DNA of 64,000 bases from Glossina fuscipes (Eukaryota > Arthropoda > Insecta > Diptera > Glossinidae), in NCBI RefSeq assembly GCF_014805625.2, contig NW_023998431.1, forward strand, positions 6,843,567-6,907,566, written 5' to 3'. The position numbers and the translations under genes were made by a program. The notes below the pieces were generated by a model. That model made no database searches. It was given only the letters and a program-made list of their open reading frames with translations, and was not told the origin of the DNA. Each line of letters opens with the position of its first letter. Position 1 is the stretch's first letter. Below are positions 13,409 to 24,512 of the stretch, in pieces.

Positions 13409-13996
13409 AAACGTAGACACTTGACGGCTCCTTTCGACATTTCGAATATATATTACAGACAATCAAAGCCATTTCGCGCTCTCACGTCCACAGTATTTTC
13501 TACTTAGACAACACCAAAGAAAAGAGCGTGCTCATCAATTTTCCAGTGTGATAAAAGACAACACTACATGTTACTAGCACCTTAATCTAGGCTGTTTGCT
13601 CGTCCGCATTCAGATATTTCGGTGAGTTATTTTTTTTTTTTCTTTTTATTTATTTATTTCTTTTTTTTTTATTTTACCCATTTATACATGGAATTCAACT
13701 AAAGAAAATTACAGTCGAATTCAGTGCATCTTAACAGAAAATCTTATATTAATTGTTTTAAAACTAGTATACAATCAAAAGGAAAAAAAAGAGGTATAAT
13801 AATAACAAAATAAGTTTAAAAATAAATTAAAAAGTTAAAAACAATACTTCATGCATAAATAAATATAAAGAGAAAAAAAAAAGAGAAAAAAAAGCATGCA
13901 CACAGCTAGTACAGAAGCACATCCACAAGAAAAAACCCAGGTTGCAAGTGAACCCCTACTCCATTGCAAACATGCATAAGCCTGGCAACCGACACG

Positions 13997-14917
13997 TTAA
14001 CAACACAATATTATTTTAGATAAAAAATGGGATATTAAGAATGAAATGTTAGTTTGAGATGACATAGGTAAGTCGCGCATGTTAAGCAAAGTTGCTTTAA
14101 TAGACTTTAAAGAGTCTGGTAATGAGAATAAGTGATAGACATCATTTAGATTTCTGCAAACAGCTCTGAGCGGCTTAAACAGCTCATAATTGTATTTACA
14201 TTGACTAAGTTTAATCAAGATAAAGTTCCTAGAGAAGCGGTAAGAAGGAAACGCCAAGACGGTCAAGTGACGGCAAGAATAATAGAAGCAACCTATATTC
14301 ATTGGCGAGAGGAGAGGCAATCGGGTCCAACCCAAATTCCTAAGGGCAAACAGTAAGAATTGCTTTTGAACAGATCCAATTGAATCTACGTAGCACCTAT
14401 ATGAAGGAGACCACACATCAGAGGCATACTCGAGTATAGGTCTAACCAAACAAATGTACAGCATTTTCGTAATGTAGGGATCATCAAGCTCTTTGGACCA
14501 CTGTTTCATAAAATCAAGTGCGTACCCAGCTTTGCTTAAATAGCGCTTAATATACAAGTTAAAATGTAACTTATGGTCAAAGAGAATGAAATACTGAGTA
14601 ATGAATGACTTCCTTCTTAAGAAAGAAGGCTTCTCACATTTATTTAGATTTAGTTTCGGACGATTCAAACAACACCGTGCAACCAAATTATTCATGTCAC
14701 TTTGAAGCCGATTTGATTGCGATTCTACGGAAAAGGAAGAAAATAGTTTCACATCATCAGCATACATTAAGATCTCGCGAATAAGAAAACAAGTCTTCCA
14801 ACACAAAGGAAAAGCACTTAAATTCACTAAAGAACTTGTTAAAAATCTTTGAGTTGAATTCGGAACGTTACAGAAGTGTAACGAACCGTCATGCTTGTAA
14901 TGAAAGGAAATACCCAA
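13997..14917 (-). pseudogene. LINE ORF2 reverse transcriptase, partial
   Basis: A 306-codon open stretch. Near residue 50 is LMYADDVKLFSS, the catalytic [FY]xDD box of reverse transcriptase. Further on are FMKQWSKELDDPYITKMLY and LVRPILEYASDVWSP, then SIGSVQKQFLLFALRNLGW, the typical post-palm 'thumb' region of CR1/Jockey-group LINEs. The N-terminal 35 residues are really the end of the endonuclease domain (HPALGISF...), joined directly to the YADD region, so the RT motifs before YADD are deleted. The first residue in this stretch is not a real start. Confidence 0.88.
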
Positions 14918-15570
14918 TGCTGGATGATAAGGATTCTTAGATAAACTAAAAGGAAGACAACGATTAACACAAATCTCAGGAAAATTTGTAAAGCAAACAT
15001 CAAGCAGTTTACCATTGCAATTAGGGGTACCGCTCTATTGAGCTAAATTATGATCGAATGATTCGTTAAAGAACACAACAGCTCTATCAGATGGTGAAGT
15101 AGGGGGATCAAACAGGGAGAACTATCACTGTAACACCAAGTGACTTGAGGGAAATTGAAGTCACCCAACGCAATGACTATATCGGCAGGTTTAGAGTACT
15201 TGGCCACTTCGCAAATGAGGGCGGCCTGTTTTTTATATATGGAAATGTCCGAACTTGGGAGAATATAGGAGCAGGTCACATATAAGTGTTTATCAGGAAA
15301 TTCCGCTCGAATGGCGAAATTTTCAACGTCGGGAATAGTGGGAAATTCGATTGAATAGCAGAAGACAGCCGCAGATATGGCAACTAAAACATCACCACCA
15401 TTGCGGTGCAATCGATCATTTCTGAAAACCTGGAAAGAATTGTGGAAAATTGCCGACGAATGAAGATCAGGTTCTTACCAAGTTTCAGCGAAGACCAAAC
15501 AGCAACACTCCGTGCTCACTGAAGTTAGGAAAGTAAAACGAATTTTTGAATTTAGTCCCCTAATGTTTTT
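14918..15570 (-). pseudogene. LINE ORF2 endonuclease domain, broken
   Basis: AP-endonuclease-like domain that would nick target DNA for retrotransposition. Visible blocks in order are NIRGLNSKI (about 15545-15567), FAETW (about 15478-15492), LHRNGGDVLVAIS (about 15375-15414), IALGDFNFPQVTW (about 15137-15175), and KLLDVCFTNF followed by YHPALGISF near 14900-15000. The normal C-terminal block ends in a conserved His before PAL. Damage includes a TAA at 15475-15477 just after the ETW block, a frameshift near 15125, and a TAG near 15040. Confidence 0.85.
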
Positions 15571-15611
15571 ATAAATGCGAGATAATGAACCTGAAGAAAT
15601 ATTTAGTTTTT

Positions 15612-16012
15612 TTAAGGGGAAAGGGCTACTGCATTAGTATTGCCGCGTCGATGACGAGGGATAAATTCCTTAATTAAGGATTCAACCGGCCACAATGGTT
15701 TCTTTAACAACCTATCCATATTTTCAGTTGGAACATGAGTTTTAAAAGTCGAGATTGCTCTAGGTTGAGAAGGAGAGAACTTGAAAATGCTAACACGTTT
15801 TAAATTGCCAGATGGGACATTCGCCGCCAGATAACTTTTTATATTATCCACAGACGTATCAGGTGCTAGTCTTGACACAAATATTACGTTTCTGGTAGAA
15901 ACTGCCTTCAAGCAAATGTCATCTGTACTAGGAGCAGTACGTTTTAGGCGATGACTGATTGAGTGCCAGTGGGAGGAAATACCCTTGCCAATTAATGTGC
16001 AATTTTTAATGT
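15612..16012 (-). pseudogene. LINE ORF1 C-terminal fragment
   Basis: Continuous frame, entered from about 16012, containing RNVIFVSRLAPDTSVDNIKS and later STFKTHVPTEN. This pattern (VSRL.PDT...I..YL...FK..VP) recurs at the C-terminus of ORF1 (gag-like, nucleic-acid-binding) proteins of CR1/Jockey-group LINEs. It sits directly upstream of the endonuclease, as expected in a two-ORF LINE. The N-terminal part, with any zinc knuckle or PHD region, is missing beyond about 16015. Confidence 0.7.
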
Positions 16013-16015
16013 GTC

Positions 16016-16794
16016 ATTAAGAGTTCAGTGTTTATTTTGTAACTCATTGCTGTAAGGTCTCTTATTGAAAGAGAAGGAGTCGTACAACGTGCTGCCGCTT
16101 ACAAATGAATAGACAGCATTTTCTGTAACGTAAAGCAGATTACTAGTAAACAAGGGAAATCTCTTCTTGATAGAAAGCCTCTTCTTAGTAGGAGCCTTGT
16201 GGTATTACTGCATTAATGTTAAATCCATAGGAAGTACATCCGTCCATTACAAGCCGCATCAAACGTTTATTTGAGAAACGCGTTATGAATACAACGAAAT
16301 AAATGCAATAATGTTGGATACAACAGCATACCATACGTTGTCGAATTCTTTGAAAACGTCCAGAGCGATAATCGTACTCGCGCCGAAATGATGAATTTCT
16401 GCGAGATAGGCTATTAAATCATGAGTGGGCCGATCCCCAACTCAATCGTTGCCTATAGACATCTCGTTTAGTTTTTAGTGATTTTGTTGCTAAGTTTGAC
16501 CTCCAGATGCCTTATTTGATTAGTTTTCCTTTATTAAGCGCTTCATAAAATGAGTTCTCTTATGCTTAAGAAGCATTGATCAAAAGAGAAAGATTTGCAT
16601 ACGTTTTATTGAAGCTGCAAAGCATTTAGTGTATACTCGATATTTCATTTTCGCATTCAGTTTGGATTGCGCTGTTTGAAATACTTCTTTAGTCCAATTG
16701 TCTACGCTAATAATGTATTGGCTAAGAATATTTCATAAATTATGCGGTACAGTTTGTACTCTTTGTTCCATGTGAATATTACTAAAATATTAGC
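16016..16794. other. no gene seen
   Basis: Stretch between the truncated LINE and the SINE. No open frame, RNA gene or repeat family recognised. Confidence 0.5.
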
Positions 16795-16800
16795 TGAATG

Positions 16801-16807
<7 letters not shown>
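16795..16807. repeat. SINE target-site duplication, left
   Basis: TGAATGTTATTTA, identical to 16992-17004; together they bracket the SINE. Confidence 0.92.
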
Positions 16808-16836
<29 letters not shown>

Positions 16837-16991
16837 TTCGCCAGAGAAATAAATTCTAAGGCTAAACTCTTAAAAGCACTAGCATCTAAGGCTATCGGCT
16901 TTTGATTAAAAGCTCTACCGCACTTGAGATTCGAACCCACGACCATTGACTTGCTAGTCGAGATTCCTCGCCTTCGGCTACCCAGGCGGAT
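16808..16991 (-). mobile_element. tRNA-derived SINE, full-length copy
   Basis: On the minus strand the element starts TCCGCCTGGG. It carries a pol III A-box-like TAGCCGAAGG (16971-16980) and a B box GGTTCGAATC (16928-16937) about 33 bp apart. The pseudo-acceptor ends pair (CCGC with GCGG). A tRNA-unrelated body follows (AGCCGATAGCCTTAGATGC ... TTCTCTGGCG), then a 3' (TAA/ATT)n tail at 16808-16833. The whole is flanked by a perfect 13-bp direct repeat TGAATGTTATTTA (16795-16807 and 16992-17004), the footprint of LINE-driven insertion. The anticodon arm is not well formed, so this is a retroposon and not a tRNA gene. A headless copy lies at 25822-25904. Confidence 0.9.
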
Positions 16992-17004
16992 TGAATGTTA
17001 TTTA
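16992..17004. repeat. SINE target-site duplication, right
   Basis: TGAATGTTATTTA, identical to 16795-16807. No mismatch, so the insertion looks fairly recent compared with the other elements here. Confidence 0.92.
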
Positions 17005-18635
17005 GTATTCGGACTAGCTTGCACATTTCAGTCCATTGAAAATAAATGTAAATTATTAATAAAATATTATATAACATTAGTTAAAATTTTCTAATCTAAG
17101 AAAATGACATTAATAGTTTGCAAAATTTCATGAAAATCATTTAATAATTTGGTAAACAAAAAAAAAAAGATTTGTTTGACGAGAATTAACACTCGCAATT
17201 GAGATGTTTCGATCAGTATCATTGCGTAGGCAGCTCTAAAATGAAATCTATTTAAAATCAATGTTTGTACGATTAGTACCTTAGCGACCTACATATTTTG
17301 AAAGTTTTCATCCACAATTTTGCTGGGACGTGTGCTGTGTGAAAGTAGACTAGCAGTAATTAGTACATAGATAGAATTAGAAGCATTTCATGAAAAGATC
17401 TGGGGGGATAGGTCTACAAAGTTCACTTTAGAAAGTAAGTTAAGGGGTGAGCCATTGGGATTCAAGTAATAGAAGGTGTATGTATTAACGAGGGCATGTT
17501 AATGCTACCACTGAAAGAAAGGCAATGACGTAAGTATAGCTCATTGAATATGTGTCTTGATACTAACCGGGATAGCGGCAAAGTGTAGAAGCATTTACAA
17601 TGAACATTAACTGAATTGTATTGGAAAAATATATACCAGGTTTAAACGAAACAGGTTAAAACACTGAGAGAAATAAACCGCTGATAATTTTAGTTGCAAA
17701 ACTTAGACTATTATCCACGTGCTATTTCGTGCTCTGCGAATTAGCAGAGCATGCGAACTTTCACAATGAAAAATATTCTCGTCACCTTTTGAAGAGATAA
17801 AGATTAACAAAATATAAACTTTGAAGAAATTGGGCAAGGAAATGAATGGTTTCTGGATCAATTTTGTACATCGTTATACAAGCGTTTTTTCTTAAAACGC
17901 TTAAACTGTCTTATTTAACGACACCAATACTGACATGGGTTGTGTCCATTCGAGTTTTACCTTCTATTAAAGCGAACTTCGAGGTGAACCTTTTAAATAA
18001 ATTCGCTTATAATCCAATCGGCTTGCGGCAAACATATATAGAACTGAAGGAAGGTCTAGTCTACTTGCCTTGCAGAAAACGAGGCTAGTGTTGAAAAGGG
18101 CAGAATAAATTTTGATTAATAAGGCTTTTTTCGCTTAAAAAAGCCATATATTTTCTGCCAAGCTTGCCTTTTCGCCCTTTCTCCACATTTTGTGCAGTTC
18201 TTAGATATGCTTATGGGCGGACAAGGCCAACAAAGGTTGATTTGTGGCCAACATCCAAAAACGCAATTTCTCTAATATATATGGCTATAGCAGTTTGAAT
18301 TGCAAGCTACAAACCAAAATAAAGACGAACATAACTAACCAGACCTGAAATCTGATGTTGGTCAAGAAAGGTGTTTGTGTCAAAAGGGCCTTCTAAAAGA
18401 AAGAAAATATGAAAATAAATCTAGAGTCAATGATCATTATTATAAAAAAATATATCGCTCAAATATGCATCAAAACTAAGTTTACGCGTCTCCATAACAA
18501 CATTTCTGCACATAAGCATATAAGAAACTCTGTTTTTTAAAAAACCTAACGAAAAACCAAACGAAGCCTCTGCGCCTCTGCGCGTTTAAAAAAACTGAAA
18601 AGAATGTATAAACTGTAATATTATAGTCGATAGCT
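17005..18635. other. no gene seen; small hairpin
   Basis: No coding match. A perfect 9-bp stem (GGCTTTTTT / AAAAAAGCC, 5-nt loop) lies at 18123-18145. The 80-codon frame at 17846-18088 shows no motif. Confidence 0.5.
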
Positions 18636-18812
18636 TTATTTTTGCGGTCAGGAGAGTGTTTACAACAGACATTATGCCGCGGGACAGACGGACATGCTTA
18701 AATTGATTCGAGAATTTCATAATCTAGAATAAATATACTGTGTGGGCTCTGAAGCTTGCTTTTGGGCATTGCCAACGTTTTGACTTTTGCCCCTCATCCT
18801 TCGATGATGGGG
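18636..18812 (-). repeat. family A fragment
   Basis: Resembles the left third of the family A copy at 12111-12918 in reverse: the segment with GTTTACAACAGACAT and GACAGACGGACATGCTTAA, then the terminal CCCCTCATCCTTCGATGATGGGGCAT hairpin region. It is truncated and diverged. Confidence 0.7.
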
Positions 18813-20303
18813 CATGAAAAATATGTACTTCGCTTTTCTCATCGGTAACGGATCCCGCCAGTTTTCAAACTTGATCTGCTGCCACCAACTATAAATCCAT
18901 ATGCTACGGTTCAACTTTTTATCAGAGTTTTTGTGATCGAAAACGGTTGTAAAATATATTCAAAAAGGCAGAAGGCAACTAAATCAGCAGCGATTTTTAC
19001 GCTGAACAAGTCTATATATGTGTATTTTATGACGAGGCTTGTGTCTATTTTTAGGTGTTCTGGTGTATTTTCGTCCTTTAGATACTGAATATAATTACAG
19101 CCAATATAGACGTATGTAAACTTTTTAAAGAATAATAAAGACTTTTTCCAGTTTACTTATTAAAGCCTAGACCGCATGTATGTACATGCGTTGAAAGTTT
19201 GTGCTCAAAATAAAAAAAAGCAAAAGGAATTGTAATTGATTTTGAGGGAAAGATGTAGTATAAATAGGTTTTTCTTAGCGTATACGCATATACACACACA
19301 TACACACATACACAATTTCATATGCATTCGTGCTGCGACACATTAACATATACCCTCGTTGGTATACCATACATAGGCGCAAATGGAGCAACTCTCTAGG
19401 GATTGTCGTTCGCTTTGGCAATGACATTAAGTCAGCTTAACAGAGTCATTTATTTCTTTTTACTTTGTCCTTATCGCAAAAACATCTAGTCTATAAGAGC
19501 CCAATACACATGGCGATACGTCGACATTTGTAGGTATGTGCGTGGCTGAAATTTTGAACCATACGTACGTGTTAGCTCACGGCATATGCAAGCGTTTAAA
19601 TAGAATAGACGACTCGTCACAATAAGTGTTCGTTGTAATTAAATTTGATGTTGCTCCTTTATGCTCTCTTTCCTCCATTAGTTTCATTAATTTGCTTGTT
19701 TGTTTCTTAATGAGAATACGCGCTCTCATAACTCACATGGATTCAAATGAAAGCGAAACTTTATACTATACTATATACTATATATAAATATGTAAATATG
19801 TATACATGTATATATACGTTCGTATATATGATTATACCCCTCTGTTCAGTCGTATTCCGAAAATTTTTACGCAACTCTTTTATACCCGTTTATAAGAAAA
19901 TGCTGCTTAGCAGTGAGCGCACGCACAACCCATATAAGACAGTAATTAGAAGAAAAATGTGTTTCTAATCATGGGTTCATGGCTAGCCTGACTGGCGCCC
20001 TAATTTCCAATCATAATAAATTTCATATTTCAATTCCTTCTTTTTCATCCTTTATTTTCCTATTGTATTGATTTTAATACATATTACCCTTTAGGCTTGT
20101 CCAAAGCGCTACCAAGATGCCAGTTGTATCAACAAACTGTTACCGGTTTTTCTAAAATGCGGCATTACGGTGTGAGAATTTCTCAAAGTGTTTTTACATA
20201 ACATTTTACATCAGAAAGGATTATCGTTAAAGCTTCACGCAAACAATATCAGTTGTTACGTTATCGCGTAGATAACACAGTTATTGAAAGCTTTGAATAA
20301 GTC

Positions 20304-20343
<40 letters not shown>

Positions 20344-22454
20344 CAAACACGCGAAACTTTAATTTTCCTGCGTAACTCCCGGGGAAAGTGCTGTTGAATC
20401 GCGACGAATGATGAAAAAGAGAAAGCTGGCGGAAAAAATTATCGGGTACGTCAGGGGAGCTTTTAACATTGAGAACAAAGCCGAATATCGACGGCACTAC
20501 CATTTGGAAGGATTGGCTGGGTGCTCCAGGTAAATAAAACCATCGCTGAGAGACACCGCCAACAATAACTGAACAATTAAGCGAATAGATGCAATGCCAA
20601 CATTAAACGGCTGAAATGTGCGAAAAAATCGAATTTTCAGTGTGACAATACGCGATCATATACCGTACATCTATCCAGGCGACGTTAGAAACACCAAATT
20701 CGAATCTGTTAGTACCTACATTGCATTGATCAGACATTATCCTATTTGATGAGTACGTGTTTCGGCTGTTAATTTGTTGCCTATCTGACCGGCGCTACCA
20801 TCCTTACGCCTATAAAAAAGAAAAAAATTGTTGTTCATAAGGCCTTAAAGAAATTTCTGGTACGAAATTCATACTCTGCAAGGAAGATTGAAAAAATTTG
20901 CAGTTAACACCAGTAAGCTTTGTCATTCGATTGAAATAGACACTTTGGTTTCAGAAACATCTGGCTGAATTTCATTTTTACATTTAGCGATCGTACGGCT
21001 ATGGAATAAAATCAATGCACATGCACCTTTCCACTCGGGAAACACCAACAATTAACTACGATCAAAATATGACATAAATTGAAATGAAAATATTGATACC
21101 GAAAACTACAATTCAGAATCACTTTATGAATCTTGTTTGTCTTTTTGTCCGCCTTTTTCTGTCTTCAACCTATAAGCCGCAATATTTGATATTTTTCATG
21201 AAATATAGTGCGCTGATGGGTTTTGGCCCGAAAATGAACGCTACTGGACGCATTTCGGATAGGACCACTTTTTCGACCATTTCCCATGTAACGGGTTAGG
21301 CTGAAACCTCGCTATATGAATAAATGTGGGATGATGTACGGTATTTAATGGTACGTCGTGGCCCAATATACTGCTATTACTTGTTCTCTCTTATGAAGAA
21401 CTGTCTACTTTATTAGTGTTTTGCATAAAAGACGAGCAAATTACAAATATGATATAAAGAATAAATAAAGTCGTTTTTTTCATTTTTAATCTTATTCTCG
21501 ACTCGAGATTTTTTTTTTTCTGTGAAAATCTTGCCATCATAATGATCCATTCCTTTTCTTATATGTGCCTTTAAAACGAATAAGACTCCTTCCCTCATTA
21601 CTACTTAAAACCTCTCTTAAATAAAGAAAATAAACTTGTTTAGGATTCACATGTTTCTTACCATTTTGACGTAATGTATGTAGATTGTCATGCTTCCTGC
21701 TCGCACTTTAGAAATTTAGCGACCTGTAAAGTTGTAAGAAAAGAACACGTGCTTTTTTGCTTCAGCACTCATATGGAAAACTCATATGTAAATGAATCCG
21801 ATGCGTACTTATAGTTTCCATTGTGCCTAGCGAGCACGTACGGACACAACGAAAACCTTGAGATATCCTGAAACCTGGAATTGAAAACTTTTAAGATAAA
21901 AAAATCCAGCATTACCACACTTTGGTGTCACTTATACCGGCAGTTATCCGATGCACTTTTATCGCTTATATGTTACAATTCATTAAATCCCACTCTTTTC
22001 TTCATATTTTTTTGCAACGAAAAAAAAAGGAGATGTGAATAGAATGCAATCTGTAACAACATTCATTTATTTTTATAGAGCCCCACGCTGATCGAGAATA
22101 TATGCTTCTAATAGTCTGCAATAGCAAGCACTAATGGATTTTACAGTTAGTGTGATATATAATTCTAATATAGTACCATCCCCTCTGCTCATGAATACAA
22201 AATGTAAGGAGGGTATATTCATCTTTAAGTGATTACTCGATATGCACGACCTTTAGGTCGGTTGTTCTTCTTACAATTATTATTGTTATTTATTTATTTC
22301 AAAAGACCCAGCTGCTATAACGGCTATCAGTCGAGTACAAACTTATCTACGACTTCAATTATATATTTTATGCCTTTAGTATTTTAGGCTACGTTAAAAA
22401 AGGGTTTTTTAAATAAATTTAAAAAAATAAGTAAAACTAAAAGAAAACAAGCAA
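18813..22454. other. no gene seen; A32 tract and simple repeats
   Basis: Contains a CA/TA-rich patch near 19285-19315, TA-rich sequence at 19760-19830 and an A32 run at 20310-20341. No coding family was identified with confidence; a possible Tc1-like patch near 20734-20815 is too weak to call. Confidence 0.5.
20310..20341. repeat. poly(A) tract, 32 bp
   Basis: Uninterrupted A32. It may be a retroposon tail, but neither flank matches an element I recognise. Confidence 0.9.
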
Positions 22455-23307
22455 GAATATTGAATATGTTCGAGACCAAATCTTTTATATCCATGACCAT
22501 TTACTCCAAAAAAAGACGTTAGTAAAAGAACAAAATTCTTATGTTCTATAATAAGAAATGGGCGTAATAGAGACATGCGGGCATTGTAGGCGTGTCCTTT
22601 GAATAGTTTAGGACAATTCCAAATTCTTTTGCAAATTTTTAGGCACGATCTTCATCTTCGCTAACGGGAGAAGGTTCATCACAAATGTCGCAAAGTTGCA
22701 CAAAGAGACAGATCGGCAGACGAACAGGCGAACATGTGTAGGTGCATTCCCAATTTGAAACTGACCGAGAAACTATGTATGGTATGAAGCTTTTGAAGCT
22801 TGTTTCTGCGCGTTATAAAGGTATTGAAAAAAGAGTGAAGTTTTGATATATTATAACATTTGGTAGGCGCGGTCAAATTTTTCCATTTTTGGGCATAAAT
22901 GCTACAGCATTGCCCACAGAATACGTATTCAAATTTTTGTATATTTATCTGCAAAAGTTTATGAGTAAAAAACCAAATTTTTCTCAGTGTTCTCAGCTTA
23001 CTTGGTGCTTTGGGCTTCTCCTTCGACCGATTCAGCCCATTTTCAACACCAACCTGCGTACAAGAACTTTTAATGTTTTTGCCAAAGTTGAAGCCGGTAG
23101 CTTTGTTTTTGCGGCCAGGAGAATGTTTACAACAGACAGTACACAGACGGACAAACGGATATGCCCGATTTAGGATTTAGCATGCAAATCGATTTAGGAT
23201 TTAACGCTGACCAAGAATATATATACTTTATGAGGTCTCTGATGCTTCCTTCGGGGCGTAGCAAACGTTTTGACTGAATGAATATACCCCTCATCCGTCG
23301 GTACGTT
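22455..23307 (-). mobile_element. family A element, second near-full copy
   Basis: Inverted relative to 12111-12918 and collinear with it almost throughout. Shared blocks include GTTCGAGACC near the left end, TTATGTTCTATAATAAGAAAT, the CAAAGAGACAGATCG segment, the CTTTATAACGCGCAGAA block (as its complement) and the ATACCCCTCATCCGTCGG terminal region. Each copy has its own indels, so they are old. The right terminal inverted repeat is lost after about 23307. The frames at 22679-23321 lie within the repeat and are not genes. Confidence 0.75.
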
Positions 23308-23339
23308 GTTGGAATGAACACAAAATATTATTAATTGTT

Positions 23340-23740
23340 CCCTAAATCAGATTAAACGCCTTTTTCTCATGGTGGTAAGTCAATGAGTCTAAGCTTATTT
23401 TTGTGGGGCGACAAAGACTGCGTGAGATCTCAACCCTAAGCGGCACTAATACTAAAAAATATAAGTGAGCACACTCAATTAAACTAATATATAGCATTGA
23501 TAACTAAGGGACCACACTACTGAAGAATAGCCACACCCAGTGTCATAAATAATCTTTTCGTCCCACACGGTGCGTCAGATTCATTTCGCCATCGCTTAAT
23601 GAAACTTAGCAGACTATTTACTTTATTAACTATACTTACATACATACTGAAGTAAGGCTTAACATGACAGCTGATACCTAGTTTAGAAATTTGTGAATCC
23701 TTAGCAGTCAGACATATAACCATTCTGATGAAAATTGATG
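23340..23740 (-). mobile_element. non-LTR retrotransposon relic, copy 3
   Basis: The minus strand has a 68-codon frame (23517-23723) reading VNKVNSLLSFIKRWRNESDA followed by CGTKRLFMTLGVAILQ. This matches the post-YADD region of CR1/Jockey-type RTs (…FMKQWSKE…TKMLY.CLVRPILEY in the 14-kb copy). Downstream, toward 23350, a decayed LTTMRKRRLI-like block follows. It covers only a few hundred bases and has several stops. It sits between a family A copy and a Copia relic, forming a small cluster of nested or abutting elements. Confidence 0.72.
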
Positions 23741-23854
23741 GAATTCTTTCCCTCTAGAAACCTTGAACTGTCAAGTTGACGGCATAAGTAACGAGTAAGT
23801 GGACGACCAAAAAGAGGGTGACAAAGTCATAGTTGCCGAATGATAATTTGATGA

Positions 23855-24512
23855 TGAAAAATCCTTTATCCTCATTATCTTAAGCGTACAGCCAACACAA
23901 TTGAATTATATTCGCAACTGTAAAACTTCACACACAGTCTTGAAGAAACTGAAGAAAGTTTATATGCTGAACAATTCACCACCAAATGTTTGTCTCTATA
24001 AGAGGATAATTAGTCCAAAAATGACAGAAAACGGATATGTTGCCCAAGAAGTATATGATGAAAAAAATCTATATATAAATGGCAAAAGTATTGAGATTCA
24101 GGCGGGGCTACTGACCATATTACTGAAGAAATTTATAATTGCTATAAAAATCTGTAACTCTTTGCCTACTTTTTCATACCCAAACCAAAAGCTGCTTGAG
24201 GCGAGAAAAAGAAAAACAAAGCGAGGGTAGGAGAAAAAGAATCAAGCCCACAGGCATTTATAGCGACAGAAGAAAACCTAATAAGAATTATTTCAACGTC
24301 AAATGTTTTGTCAGCGGTATAGTGGAACATTTTGCAAACCAGTATGAGGGCAAAAACAACAAAACATAAGCTATGGCAATGTTGACATTAACAGAGCAAT
24401 AGTCGACAGCCACGCTACGTTACTTATGTGCAACAAACGCAGTAAGTTCGCCAACTTTTACGAACATTATGAAAAATCAAGCTGGCTGGCGAAAAACATA
24501 TCAGGGCCGTAG
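23855..24512 (+). mobile_element. Copia (Ty1) LTR retrotransposon relic: gag and protease
   Basis: The gag part (about 23855-24230) reads LSVQPTQLNYIRNCKTSHTV, then LKKLKKVY..., LLTILLKKF and later SLPTFSYPNQKLLEARKRK, the usual order of the Copia gag domain. At about 24300-24345 a second frame reads KCFVSGIVEHFANQY, the C-x2-C-x4-H-x4-C zinc knuckle with its second and last Cys replaced by Ser and Tyr. At about 24396-24512 comes AIVDSHATLLMCNKRSKFAN, the DSGAT active site of the Copia aspartic protease with Gly changed to His, ending at TAG 24510-24512. The two frames show at least one frameshift. No integrase, RT or LTR was found with confidence. Confidence 0.82.

Larger units (their letters stand above)
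13627..16015 (-). mobile_element. non-LTR retrotransposon, copy 1 (internally deleted)
   Basis: The longest of three related CR1/Jockey-type LINE relics. Reading on the minus strand, an ORF1 piece (about 15612-16012) is followed by an apurinic-type endonuclease (about 14925-15570), a compressed RT with its YADD box, and an RT C-terminal region ending at 13997. A 3' UTR of about 320 bp follows, finishing in an A/AT-rich tail (T-rich on plus, 13630-13675). Most of the RT finger and palm between the endonuclease and YADD is missing, which points to an internal deletion of more than a kilobase. Stops and frameshifts show it is not autonomous. The 3' half is homologous to the 5.1-6.35 kb copy in the same orientation. 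Confidence 0.88.

Noticed and set aside
16911..16990. tRNA gene on the minus strand
   Set aside because: A and B boxes are present, but the anticodon arm is malformed, the sequence continues into a non-tRNA body with a trinucleotide tail, and 13-bp duplications flank the unit. It is a SINE.
20734..20815. Tc1-like transposase patch (ILFDEYVFRLL)
   Set aside because: One short partial match to the DE-containing block, no second block and no inverted ends; below what I can support.
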